Positions 8,721-18,074 of a DNA stretch of 20,263 nucleotides are shown here, in pieces. Positions within the stretch are counted from its first letter, which is position 1. Each line of letters starts with the position of its first letter. The position numbers and the translations under genes are program-made. Source of the DNA: Sphacelaria rigidula (taxonomy: Eukaryota > Phaeophyceae > Sphacelariales); contig CAXNAA020000549.1 of assembly GCA_964200075.2 (NCBI GenBank), forward strand, positions 1-20,263, given 5' to 3'. The notes under the pieces are model-generated. The model made no database searches, was not told the DNA's origin, and saw only the letters and a program-made list of their open reading frames with translations.

Positions 8721-10051
8721 GGTGGCGTAAGGGCCGCAGTGTAATGCTACTGGGGTAGTGAAGGTGGCAGGATCAACGGACACTTTACCACCGACAAGGT
8801 CAGGGTCATGTTCAGATAACGTGAATTGGTCAGGATTAGTCGGACTGACCGTGAAAACGGATGGCGGGTGATTCGCGGGGGGTTCGAAGGTATCGATAGA
8901 CATCGTGGGGGTCTGATCCGATCGTGAAGGGCAGCGTGAATCAGGATTTTGATCAATCTCGTAGATGACTGGCTTGGAAGTACAAGGATCATTGTTGAAG
9001 AGAGATTGCTGCAAAGTCCGATAGGGGTCATCGGTGGAGGATGCGGTACCGTCTGAAAGGTCCGATTTGGATTCCTCTTGGATGCCTGGCAATGTCATCG
9101 AGCTCAAAGTCGCCGCTTTTTGGGGAGAATGAGGTCGGAATTTTCCGCTGACGGGAGGGGGGCGTGTCAATGCTCGCGCTTCCGTGGGGGCATGACGACG
9201 AGGCTTCCTCTCGTGCCGTGACAAATGGCTGGGAACTTCCAAGACTTCTCGGGAAACTGCAACTACGTCCAGTTGAGGTGATGTTGTCAGCATCGGGGTA
9301 TGCTCAGCCGAAACTTGTGGACTGTCCACTGGCAAGCTCGGTACGAAGGGCACTGCTAAACGTGAAAGGAGACGAGTGTTGTCCACTGTATGTCGGGGTA
9401 GTTTCGCGGAAGAAGAGTGGCGCGAAAAACGACTACGATCAGGCTGGGTAGGAGTCGAAGGGTTTGAAGTGGTCAGTTTCGAACCATCAACATCAGAACC
9501 AGTTGAAGGAAATCTGCTACAACCGGTGCGTGCGGTCGTTGAGGGAAGCCTGTGCCTCAAGGGTCCGCGGTCGGTCTTCCCACACCTCAGATTTATACTT
9601 AGTTCCGGAGGACCAATTCTGGAGCCAAGCATAGAGCTGGGTTATGAGTCAACACAACGGTTACGCTGTGTGTGTGAAGATAAAGACGGGGATCGAGAAG
9701 AACGGCCGTCATTAGATCTCCTACATAGTGTTGGGTGAGAACGTTTCGTCACCCGAGTGTGTGTTGGATGAGTCTTCGATGTTGCTATCGGCGGCCCCGT
9801 TCGCTGGTGATGACCATGCGAAAACTGAGAAGGGCGAAAAGAACTATCTCTATGACGACTACCTGGGACGGTGTTGGTGGTGTGGCGACGGTCGCGATTT
9901 GAGCGAGAGTCGCTATGATGTTGGTAAGGCTGGCGATGGTGGCGAGAAGGTGGACGATACTCGCGCATGGGTTTTTGCCATCGGCGCCACGCCTGCCTGT
10001 TGCTCTGAAGTTCAGGGTTCATGAACGAAAATTATTGATGCAAGGTTCAGG

Positions 10052-10093
10052 GCAGTCACGCATACTGTGGCCAGTACCATTGCAGTTGATGCA
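10052..10093 (-). other. CCHC zinc knuckle of Gag nucleocapsid
   Basis: CINCNGTGHSMRDC matches C-x2-C-x4-H-x4-C exactly. This motif binds one zinc ion and contacts element RNA in the nucleocapsid part of Gag. It lies 11 codons before the gag stop, the usual place, and is followed by a very basic Arg/Ser/His-rich stretch in the pol frame. It is undamaged. Confidence 0.9.
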
Positions 10094-12011
10094 TGTGTTA
10101 GCATGGCGACGGAAAGCATCCTTGCGAGCCGAAGGCGAAAGCAAGGGGGTCCACAAACGTGCGTCATCGGTGATGAAAGCGGTTGTGGAAACGACGTAAA
10201 CGTAATCAAAAGTGTCTGCTGAAAAAGGCCAAGCGTCGAAGCTTGCACGGAACGGGCCTTTTTTGCTACGAACAGACATGACCGATCCACCGACAGAGTT
10301 GCGTGTTCAAGTATTACTTGACAAAATCTGAGTGCGTCCACGAGACCCGGAGGTACTCGTGGATGCGGCACGCAGGGTCTGCGAAGACCCAGAAGAACAA
10401 TGTGTGCCACGGATGGCAGGCGTCAAATTGTGTTCTTGATCTACGAACGCAGTCCACATCGCGTCTATGGAGGCGTAAGGCACCTTTTTGTGCGTCAAAG
10501 CGCCCGGAAACAAAGACGGCATCAGCGTCGGAAATTGCTGAGCGATACTATTGCGAACGTATGTTTGACACCTAGCATCACTAGGGCTATTCTGTCGTCC
10601 GGTACCAGTCACACTTGACACCAAAAGCTTGAATTCGCGTAGGTAGTCAGCAAAGGGCACGTCTGTTGCCACGGCAAAGGAACTGAAGCGCTTGATGGCG
10701 CCTGCCTGATCAGACTTATCAAAATAACCTATGAAACGCCTTTCCAAATTGCTGAAAAATAGCGGCGCTGTTTGCCCTCCGGCACAATCTTGATCCATGG
10801 CGGCGAAGAAGGAGTCGAGAATCTGCGTCAAAGAAGCAACAACGTCAGGGGATCGATGGCTGATTGAGCGGTGCAAAGCCTTATGCAGCGGTGTTTGCCA
10901 TCCATCAATTCAGTCAGAGTCTTCGAAACGTTGTTGACCACTTGCATCGGCCAATTCAAGGATGTTGCGCATCGTTCGACGCATTGAGGGAGTGAGAGCT
11001 GACGTAAACTGACCAGAGTCTTTATTGTCTGCAGCAGGCATGGTTTTGATATGCCAAAGTTTCTTTACATCCATCTGTAAGTACTCTCGCTTGATGGCAG
11101 CGACACGAGACGCTTCTCTACGAGTATCGGAAGCCATTTTATCTGCGGCAGCTTGTAGTTTGGCTGCGGCGGCGGCAGCTAGTGACCGAGCCGAGGTTGA
11201 AGACAATGGGCGAGCCGAGTTGTCACTATCACTATCCGTGAGACCTAAAAGGCGAGCAGACGCAGCTGCTAAAGTAGGCGTTACTTACCTGACGGCCGGT
11301 GAGGGCCGCATGGATCGCGTCGAGGTGTATTGACGATGTCTAGTAGTCGATGAACTGGAAGACTGATGACCAGACCATTTATGGCTGCCCCTGGTTGTAC
11401 GGCGACCGTTGTTGGTGTTGCGGTGGGCCCCGTGACCACGGCGAGGTGCGGCGCCGGGTTGGTCGTCGTCAGAGTCGCCATCACCACGACGGTGGCGAGG
11501 GGGGTGGGGTTTGATCCAGACCCCATCATCGTCGGGCGGCAGCGTGTTATGGGCTGCCCGCATAGCGGCGAAGAGGGCGGCGACGGCGGTCTCATTAGCA
11601 TGGCGACTGTCCTCGGTACCAATCGTTAGATAGAGCACGATTCGTTCGATGGTGAGAGCTCCTGGTCGTTGCGCGGGAGCTGTCCTCCTTGCTGAAGGAA
11701 GGGGACGATCACACTATTGATGGGCAGAGTTAGTGAGCGCCAAGCTTGCTCAGAGGCGCTGAGAACGTTGTTGCGCGTATACTCCCCTGAACGTTGGCGT
11801 AGCATCCAAGGAAGCCAACAGCGTTCGCTGCCCTGAAGGTGCAGCCCAGGTGTGGGGGCAGGGGGCGCCGAAGCCCGAAGGACCTGCGGAGTGCGCGTAG
11901 GCGAGGCCGTAGAAGCAGCAGCGGCAGCGTATGGGCGCGAGGACCCACGGTTCTCCGCAGAGCCTGGATGTGCAGGGGTAGGCGCAGGCGCTGACGCGGT
12001 CGCCGTTGTCC

Positions 12012-13304
12012 TCAGAAGAGGAAGGTGTCACTCTTGTTCCAAGGATTGAAGAGAGCCGAGGTGGCGGTGGTCGTGGCCGCGGTGTATTGGCGCAGGCGGT
12101 CTTCGTCGCGCCGGATGGTGTCGCGCATTTTGTGAGAGGCGGCGAGACGCTCGTTCAGGGTTTCCCGGGCCGCCTGTCGGCGGCTGGTCGCCGAGTCAAC
12201 AGCCTGACATTGGCGCGTCAGGCGTGCGGAGAGGCTGTCAAGAAGGAGACTATTGACAGCGTCATCCGCCGTCTGGCGGGGTGAGGGTGGTTCAGAGGTC
12301 ATGTCCTGTTGCATAGCTTCGTAATCCGCTAAGATTTGCTCCTGATCGGAGCGGGGACCACGCAACCAGAATCGGGGTAGGAGGCCCGGTGGACAATACT
12401 CGATGCCCAACAGGGGGCGGTCGTCCGTAGGAGACGTGGGTGCAGGCGCCGAAGCCGGATCATTGGCGGCAGCATCCTGCGGGGAAGTGTCATATTCCGC
12501 AGGGGTGGCCGTCACAGGGGCGTCAACCGTAGCCACCGTGTCGGCAGCTGCAGTTGCTGCCGCGCTGGGGGCGGGGGGCATGACGCGGACACTCTCAGCG
12601 TCTGTATCGACATCCGCGGCAGCAGTATGGGAGGCGGCTACGGCAGGAGTGGTGGTCGAAGGAGCAGGGGCATTGGCCATAGTTGCAGCTGAGCGTAGGT
12701 ATCGGCGAAGATCTACAATTTTTCGTTCGACAGCACGCACGGTGGCAGCGTCAGGATGGGGCGGAAGGGCACGGTGAGTGCTGCGTCCGCTGCGCAAAGG
12801 TGCGTGAATATTAGTCAACGAAGCATCAACGGGCGGTCGTGAGCTTACATGGGTCCGATCGACAGATTTAGGCCGTGATGATCCCGTGGTTGAAGATAGC
12901 CCCGAAAACAGAGCACGTACATCATGTACATGAGTAGTGGTATCACCATGGTGAACAATGTCATCATTATCCAAATCGAAATCAGAAGGAACAACTGAGG
13001 TTGAACGTTCGTCATCATGGGCTGCAGTCGCTGATACAGAGGCCTGATGATTCACATTACTGTCAAAGTGAACATGATCTGAGGACGTTGAATGTCGAAC
13101 GGCCGTGTGAAACGCGGCCGCAAGCGCTTGTGAAAGGGCAGTTGTCGCTGGACCGTTAGAAATGACAGCCGGCGATGAACGAAGCAAGTGCTCAAGAGCC
13201 GTTACTAAAGGCAAGTGCCCTGTGGAAGGCCCTCCGGAGCGGCCAAGACGCGAGGAGGATGTTCGGCGCGGGGGCTGGTGAACAGAAGTGTCCTCCCGAT
13301 ACAT
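12012..13304 (-). pseudogene. Upstream gag segment, Ala/Pro/Thr-rich, 430 codons
   Basis: This is the longest intact piece of the gag region and starts at a true ATG (MYREDTSVHQ). It is low-complexity in the middle (Ala, Pro, Thr, Asp), with ERKIVDLRRYLR at residues about 195-206. Its C-terminal third is a probable helical, charged stretch (SDQEQILADYEAMQQD, then ARETLNERLAASHKMRDT). It ends at TGA 12014-12012, while sequence of similar character carries on in another frame from about 12035. It may be the N-terminal matrix-like half of Gag or a separate accessory ORF. No known domain is recognised. Confidence 0.5.
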
Positions 13305-13450
13305 GTCGTATCGTCGCGGGCGCTGTAAGACACCGTAACCCTTGTGCGACGTATCGAAACGTCAGAAGGCATGGACGGATGCCGTTCATCAACACCGCGA
13401 GCGCGGGGTGAGTCAATAACCGCGGTAGAAGCCTGAAGTGGTTTGTGTTT

Positions 13451-13750
13451 CACAACAGTGGCAGCGCGTGGCGACTCGTTAGACATGTTGGAACCCCGAG
13501 ACGGAGCACGTTAAACAACAGAGCGAGCGCGTAGCGACTCGTCGATCGTGTTGGAACTCCGAGACGGTGTGCGGTTCACAACAGAGCGAGCGCGTAGCGA
13601 CTCGTCGATCATGTTGGAAGTCTTGAACAGTGAAGGGTCCGCGACAGAGCGAGCGCGTAGCGACTCGTTGATCATGTCGGCAGTCTTGGGCGGTGTGCGA
13701 TTCGCAACAGAGCGAGCGCGGAGCGACTCGTCGATCATGTTGGAAGTCTT
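13451..13750 (-). repeat. In-frame 63-bp minisatellite coding 21-residue repeats in gag
   Basis: About five consecutive copies of a 63-nt unit, each coding 21 residues, have the core SNMIDESLRARSV followed by a variable NRTPx tail. Copy starts are 13750, 13687, 13624, 13561 and 13498; the last copy is degenerate and partial. The period is a multiple of three with no indels between copies, so the array was kept in frame. A TAA at 13511-13513 breaks the fourth copy. Acidic and basic residues alternate, suggesting a helical or charged surface module, but that is inference. Confidence 0.8.
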
Positions 13751-14080
13751 GGACAAGTGACGGTCGTGGTCACCAGTAGCAGCCAAGTCTTGAGACGTGT
13801 AGTCGTCAAAGTGGAGGACCGAAGCTCTGTCGGATTTCACTTCTTCGTGTACAAGGGAAGTAAGAGTGAAGGGTTTTGAAGGAAGTGATGAAAGCAAACG
13901 CTGACGGCGTAAAGATTTGTAAGTAGGCAGGGCCGAGGGGAGAATTATTTTCTGCGGTTACGCAATATTAAAATGAAGAGGTAGGAATGGACGCTAGACA
14001 CTAGAGTACAATAGTTCTGGTATAATAATAGCAGGTAGTGTAGACTCGGCAGGAGATTGTAAGTATCGAAAAAAACAATT

Positions 14081-14099
14081 AAGCTGTAAAGACTACAGG
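14081..14099. repeat. 19-nt direct repeat, copy 1 (copy 2 at 14781-14799)
   Basis: AAGCTGTAAAGACTACAGG here matches AAGCTGAAAAGACTACAGG at 14781-14799 at 18 of 19 positions, exactly 700 nt apart. The flanks do not match, so it is a short shared motif and not a visible long duplication. Confidence 0.4.
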
Positions 14100-15205
14100 A
14101 TTTTATAAACGGAGGTACACCAAAGTAGAGCAGACTGCTGTGATAATAACAATCAGCGTTATCTCGACAATTCCAAGTGCCGAAAAGGCAGACAGCAGAG
14201 CAGAAAGGTGGAGATGATTAAACGCCGAAAAGAGAGGAACTGCGGCGGAAATAAGACACCTGTAGAGGAAACTGTGTGTGGGGGAGTAGGGGGGGGGCGC
14301 ACTGCACTGAAGGTGTACCAAAGGTGTGAATTGTCGCAAGGAACAAACTTACAGATAAACCCAACAGTTGTCGCAAGAGAGGTTTGGGGCAAGAGCAAAA
14401 GCTGACAATGAGGCGACTGTGAAAGGAGACAGACACCCGGACAGATGTCCGACAGGCGCACTGTGCACGTTAAATATGACAGGGGTACTTAGTGGCCAGG
14501 CACACGCTGGACAAGGGTGTTTCAGTGGTGCAAGTACAATACCGCACTCAGGAGGTGTAGAAAAACACCACTCGAGACCGCGGAAGTAGACACCAATACT
14601 AGTGTAGAACACGTTGCTAAAAGGGAGGCGATGTGCAAATATATGTGAAATTCGATACAGAAAGATAATCAAAACGTGCGGCAGCGGGGGTGCGAAACAG
14701 GGAACTCAAGTGCAAGAGTCCAAGAGACGACAGCTGTAGCAGCCGACTGAAACACTAATCGCTGGTGCAGATCAGGCGCCAAGCTGAAAAGACTACAGGG
14801 GGATACAAATTTTCGAACAAAAAATCAGGACATCGTACAGCGATCCAGGTAGTGGAGCACCAGAGAGGAAAAAGTGGAACACGCAGTGCAAGGCCAAAAG
14901 GGAAAAGAAACTGTGTATGTAGTATCCACGCGAAAGATTAAAAACATTATCCACCAGTTCACGCGCAAAAGATGAAAAGCGCGTCGTGGAATCACGACCC
15001 AAAGGTGAAAGGTTGACCACGTAGTGCTCACCCAGCGAAAAATGGAGAAGCGGGGCTGGGGTGTGATAGAAACCTGACGGGAGGTGCGATGAGAGACGCA
15101 CAGCACCGAATTTGTCAATTGTGTTGGTGCAGGTTGTCGCGCGGGAGAACAAATAGTGTGCACTACAGTGCTCTGCACGGTGGAGCGGCAGGTGTTACTA
15201 CCACA

Positions 15206-15250
<45 letters not shown>
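15206..15250. repeat. (ACT)15 microsatellite
   Basis: Fifteen uninterrupted ACT units cover 45 nt. A long pure trinucleotide run implies recent slippage and is typical of eukaryotic nuclear DNA. Read on the minus strand in one frame it would give a poly-Ser run, but no coding context supports that. Confidence 0.95.
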
Positions 15251-15536
15251 GCGGCAGTTGCGACTACGCAATTGTCGCACCGAAAAAGTAAGTGTGGTTA
15301 TAAGTGGTGAACGAAAACACTAGAGCAGTCAGTGTCGAGGATGAGAGGACATCGCACTATAGACACAGCAGCGGCACACAAGTGACAACGTCCTGCAAGG
15401 AGAAACGGTATAGTCGCTTTCGCCGAAAGATAAAAGCGGCGTGGTTTGATCTGTCCAATAAGATATAATATCAACTGTCCGCAAGGGTTTACAACAAGTA
15501 ATATGACACAGCGCTGGGCGGGATGTTCGGCGAGCG

Positions 15537-15743
15537 ATGTGGGGCAGAAAGGACAAGGACAATAGAGCAAGGGCACTACAGAGCAAGAGTGCGGCTCAGC
15601 AAAAGGAGCGACCGAAGCAGGAGAAGAACAAAGACAGAGTGCGCCAGCGGCGGAGGCGCAGTTGTGGCTGCTGTGGGGAAAACGTAACTGCGGGAATGAA
15701 CTACCGTACTATAACACAGCAAAAAAAGCACTGTAAAAGCTAA
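15537..15743 (+). other. Small basic antisense ORF, doubtful
   Basis: A 68-codon frame with a true ATG lies antisense to the element leader, next to the upstream LTR. The protein is very rich in Lys, Arg and Gln, with RRRRSCGCCGEN near residue 40 and HC close to the end, loosely like a zinc-binding cluster. The high A/G content of this strand by itself gives Lys/Arg/Glu-rich translations, so this may be an accident of composition. I recognise no family. Confidence 0.15.
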
Positions 15744-15897
15744 ACAAAATCAGGGACTGTGATCTGCTACACTAAGACAGGGAAGGTACAGGTGCAACCA
15801 ACAAAAAACGAGGGACAGCATTGAACTATAGCTAAACAAGACAACGAGACTACAAGAATACGAGTGAAAGGCTACTGAAAAACCAAGCAAGACCCGG

Positions 15898-15915
15898 CCA
15901 ATTAGTCGAACTCCA
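15898..15915 (-). promoter_or_regulatory. Candidate primer-binding site next to the upstream LTR
   Basis: In the element strand the LTR ends TATTACA, then one C, then TGGAGTTCGACTAATTGG. A PBS normally starts with TGG within a few bases of the LTR end, because it pairs with the CCA end of a tRNA. The position and first three bases fit. I cannot match the rest to a specific tRNA 3' end; the GAGTTCGACT part looks more like a T-arm. The call rests on location. Confidence 0.4.
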
Positions 15916-15916
15916 G

Positions 15917-16466
15917 TGTAATAGGGATATGTGTGAACAGACTCCACACACCTTCCTCGATAGATCGATGTGAAATAAGCTATGCACGAGGTGCGATGAT
16001 GTGTCCGGAAGCTATATGATTCACAGGTAGGCTCACGTGACCGATGGTCAACTGTAGCAAGCAGGCAGAAGAAGCTCAAAGGCTTTATGTCTCGTAACTC
16101 TCACTTATTATTCCCTTGCTCGCCTAGCACACTGTTCTCACCAAAGGTAAAGAGTAGAAGCAGATGTCCGGCTCGAAGGGCAGCTCAAGAGTGGGCGAGT
16201 GTGCATGGAACACGACGTATCCGACCTCGACTCGAGAAGGCGTTTTGCCTCCTCGGGACCAGGGCATGTCAGCCTGCACACTGAGCTTCCCCAGCTAGGG
16301 TACACCAGTCTGTACACCGACCTTCCCCAGAACGTAGTCTGTACATCAACCTTCCCCAGAACTATGGGAGCATTCCCATGGATGGGTCGAGTGATCTGTG
16401 AGCCAACCTGCCCCAAAATTGTCTGTGGGAACAAATAGCGCCTCTCTATCTTCCTTCCTTATGATA
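15917..16466 (-). repeat. Upstream (5') LTR-like repeat, 550 bp
   Basis: Direct, diverged copy of 2459-2871. It begins TGTAATA and ends ATGATA, one base off the TGACA end of the other copy. It precedes a candidate PBS, the leader, gag and pol, as a 5' LTR should. It is 137 bp longer, largely because of repeated CTTCCCCAG-containing units at 16271-16359 and extra sequence around 16200-16250. The 5 bases outside it (TAAAT) do not match those outside the other LTR (GATAG). Because it differs by about 30% from the downstream LTR, it may come from another family member. Confidence 0.6.
16271..16359. repeat. Irregular tandem units inside the upstream LTR
   Basis: Three copies of a 24-nt core, each starting AGYCTGYACA and ending CTTCCCCAG, begin at 16271, 16307 and 16336. 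A fourth, more diverged copy may follow near 16391. The downstream LTR has only one equivalent (around 2799-2819), so the array accounts for part of the length difference between the two LTRs. Confidence 0.5.
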
Positions 16467-17333
16467 TAAATCCATTTCCTGGACGTTGCTATCGACACTA
16501 CCAGACCTGGGAATACCGTTATCCGAGGAGGTTGCACAGTCCGCGATTGCACGTTGGAAAGGTGTTTCCGGCGTGAGTCCGACATCAGATGGGTATGTGT
16601 ACCTGAAGAGGCACGTGGTATTGTCAGCATGGAAATCAAGAGGTTGATAAGTGATCTGGGCGTTGTACACGTATACGGGAATGAGGTCGGAAAAATATGG
16701 CCATGTTGTGCGTTCGCCGGTGTCATCGAATATCAAGGCTCCTCTGTGGTTGCGAACCCCCAACGTCGGTTTCGGTCAAAATTGGCGTGTGTACAGACAG
16801 AATTTCATCGTACTGACCCATAACTGACATCCACGTAACATCGGTGTACATGTCCGACAGTTGGCTGCAACGTTCCGTGGTTGGAATAAAAAGATCATCG
16901 TCTCTACAGCGGGCTGACATTGGCATAGCCCACGTTCGCCCTGCCGGTAAGTATAGATCGGCGTGTATTGTACACATGTCGGTCGGTTCGGTGGGTACAG
17001 GACCGGAGCGTTGTGAGCGGGGGCGCTGGAGTAGAAGGAACAATGAAGAAGCGACGTGCCCGGAAAAGACGTACTGGAACAAAGACAATGTGAGCGGCTC
17101 TGGTAGAGGCCCGTCTGTGGATGAAAAACCAAAAATGAGTTTGTTACGAGTGTGCATGAAAACGTGATTCGTTCTCTGTACCGTGTACGACGATACAAGA
17201 GACAGCGAATCCGCCACAGTAAGTTGGCGTGCACCGTGGTTAGGCCTGCGGGTGGAAGAAGATTGGGTTGTGTGGCAAGAGAGAGCTCGCGTGTGCGCGC
17301 GGGTCTTGAGGGCCTTTTGGTCCGTTCGTTATT
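16467..17333 (-). pseudogene. Broken protein-coding fragment of unknown function, cut by the LTR
   Basis: Two long frames abut. The upstream one is open from about 17333, is followed with confidence from 17217, and ends at 16723. The downstream one runs from 16763 through the LTR edge to a stop at 16446. They meet at a run of five G (plus 16757-16761), where one extra base would explain the shift. The text reads as ordinary protein: MCTIHADLYLPAGRTWAMPM, then WMSVMGQYDEILSVHTPIL, then after the shift WPYFSDLIPVYVYNAQITYQ and PSDVGLTPETPFQRAIADC. Several Cys and aromatic residues suggest an extracellular or structural protein, but I recognise no family. The last residues before the LTR are NVQEMDL. 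Pyrimidine tracts ending in CACAG (near 17119) and CGCAG (near 17245) could be intron acceptors. Confidence 0.4.
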
Positions 17334-18074
17334 GCCTGAAACGGGTGTGAGTACTGCCTGAGACATCGTACACCTGCAGCTATACCAGAGTCGGAATGTC
17401 AGTGAAACTCAACGTAGAAAGAAAGGCAGCTGCTACCAAGAGTCAGCTGATTACCCGAGTATGGAATGTCAAAGACACCACGAAACGTCACACAAATTTC
17501 AAGTGGAAAACAAAACGAACCCGAAAAATACACAGGCTTGAAAAAAGAAACGTAGACTGCGGTGAAAAACAACTTTGCAAGAAGGGTACGAGAGAGAAAA
17601 CCCTACAGCTTGAGTAAAACGAACCACTCTGAAGCGCCAACTGTAGCAGTGTTGCAGTATGATAGCAAGCCGAATCCCAGAGGAAGGGATGATAGCAAGC
17701 TTGTTCTGAAGCCAGATCGTAAAACACGCTGAAGGCTCCTTGCTCAAGCATACAGTAGCAACAGCTGTTCGGAGATCACGAACCACGCCTCATATAATTA
17801 CGACCCAAAAGGGAAGACAGGTACGAAGGGTTATGATACACACAGCTTCCACAACTCACGTTGGTCTAACTGTGGACTCGAAGATCCAGTGCAATAGAAG
17901 ATGTCAGCAGGGCAGGTGATGGCTCGAAGACTCTTCTTCATTAGCGTTCTACTGTAACCCTATATCCAAAGGAAAGTAGGCTGTTGTAGTCGAAGAAAAC
18001 GAGTGAATGGCTCGGGGAATGGAAAAGGTTGTGACGCAGCTTGTTTCCCGCTACGCGAATAACACTTGCCATAC
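17334..18074. other. No gene recognised
   Basis: Open frames are short and without motifs. ATGATAGCAAGC occurs twice (17659 and 17690). At 17876-17897, TCGAAGATCCAGTGCAATAG resembles the PBS-LTR junction at 15906-15923 (TCGAACTCCAGTGTAATAG), with a 2-nt gap and two mismatches, so a further LTR could begin near 17890. I see no convincing similarity to the other LTRs beyond that point. Confidence 0.35.

Larger units (their letters stand above)
3471..10022 (-). pseudogene. pol: Pol polyprotein of a chromodomain Ty3/gypsy retrotransposon, inactivated
   Basis: The product would copy element RNA into DNA and integrate it. Domain order is basic Ser/Arg-rich N-terminus, protease (DSG), reverse transcriptase (YLDD), RNase H, H2C2-type integrase, GPY/F-like module, chromodomain and an extra C-terminal domain. 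Protease and RT before integrase, plus the chromodomain, identify Ty3/gypsy. The chosen start is the ATG at 10022, whose ATGA overlaps the gag stop. One main frame can be followed for nearly the whole length and is broken by stops at 9642 (TAA), 6444 (TGA), 6174 (TAG), 4899 (TAG), 4542 (TAA) and 3720 (TGA). The linker and first half of integrase, about 5850 to 5100, are in another frame. The stretch 9632-6447 is open for 1062 codons. At about 2180 codons it is long even for gypsy pol. It cannot make a working polyprotein as it stands. Confidence 0.9.
10019..13897 (-). pseudogene. gag: Gag-like polyprotein region, multiply frameshifted
   Basis: Gag forms the particle shell and binds element RNA. 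Going in the element direction, open segments are: 13897-13205 (repeat-bearing N-terminus, TAA at 13511), 13304-12012 (430 codons, Ala/Pro/Thr/Asp-rich), about 12060-11626 (third frame, stop TAA 11626-11628), then about 11680-10019 in the first frame again with stops at 11285 (TAA), 10910 (TGA) and 10307 (TGA). The last segment holds FFSNLERRFIGYFDKSDQ, typical of Gag of this group, and a CCHC zinc knuckle near the end. At about 1290 codons it is unusually long, so the first part may originally have been a separate ORF. No in-frame ATG is near the upstream end; the first ATGs lie in the repeat array, so the true start is uncertain and an upstream intron is possible. Confidence 0.7.
13898..15897 (-). 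other. Two-kilobase 5' leader of the element, no gene recognised
   Basis: It lies between the candidate primer-binding site and gag. The plus strand is markedly A/G-rich, so the element RNA would be pyrimidine-rich. It contains a G-rich patch (14279-14298), the (ACT)15 microsatellite, a 19-nt direct repeat at 14081 and 14781, and repeated TTGTCGCAAG motifs (14332 and 14369). Open frames on either strand lack recognisable motifs. A leader this long would be unusual; an intron or a nested older insertion could explain it. Confidence 0.45.

Noticed and set aside
9530-9655. A Gag-like reading (LYAWLQNWSSGTKYKSEVWE, then PRTLEAQASL) in another minus-strand frame over the start of the open pol stretch
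   Set aside because: Short, bounded by stops and embedded in a much longer open pol frame; resemblance to Gag is likely a coincidence.
3720-11287. A reassigned genetic code (UGA as Trp or UAA/UAG as Gln) that would make the in-frame stops readable
   Set aside because: All three stop codons occur, at sites of differing expected residue. The LINE fragment has TAG at a probable Trp site, frameshifts are also present, and one integrase catalytic residue is lost. Ordinary decay explains all of this more simply.
14825-15280. A minus-strand ORF with a poly-Ser run
   Set aside because: The Ser run is the (ACT)15 microsatellite read in reverse; nothing else supports coding.
16776-17366. A 196-codon minus-strand frame overlapping the broken gene
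   Set aside because: It reads as a shadow in another frame; the frame ending at 16723 joins better with the downstream frame. It might still contribute an exon upstream, so this is not certain.
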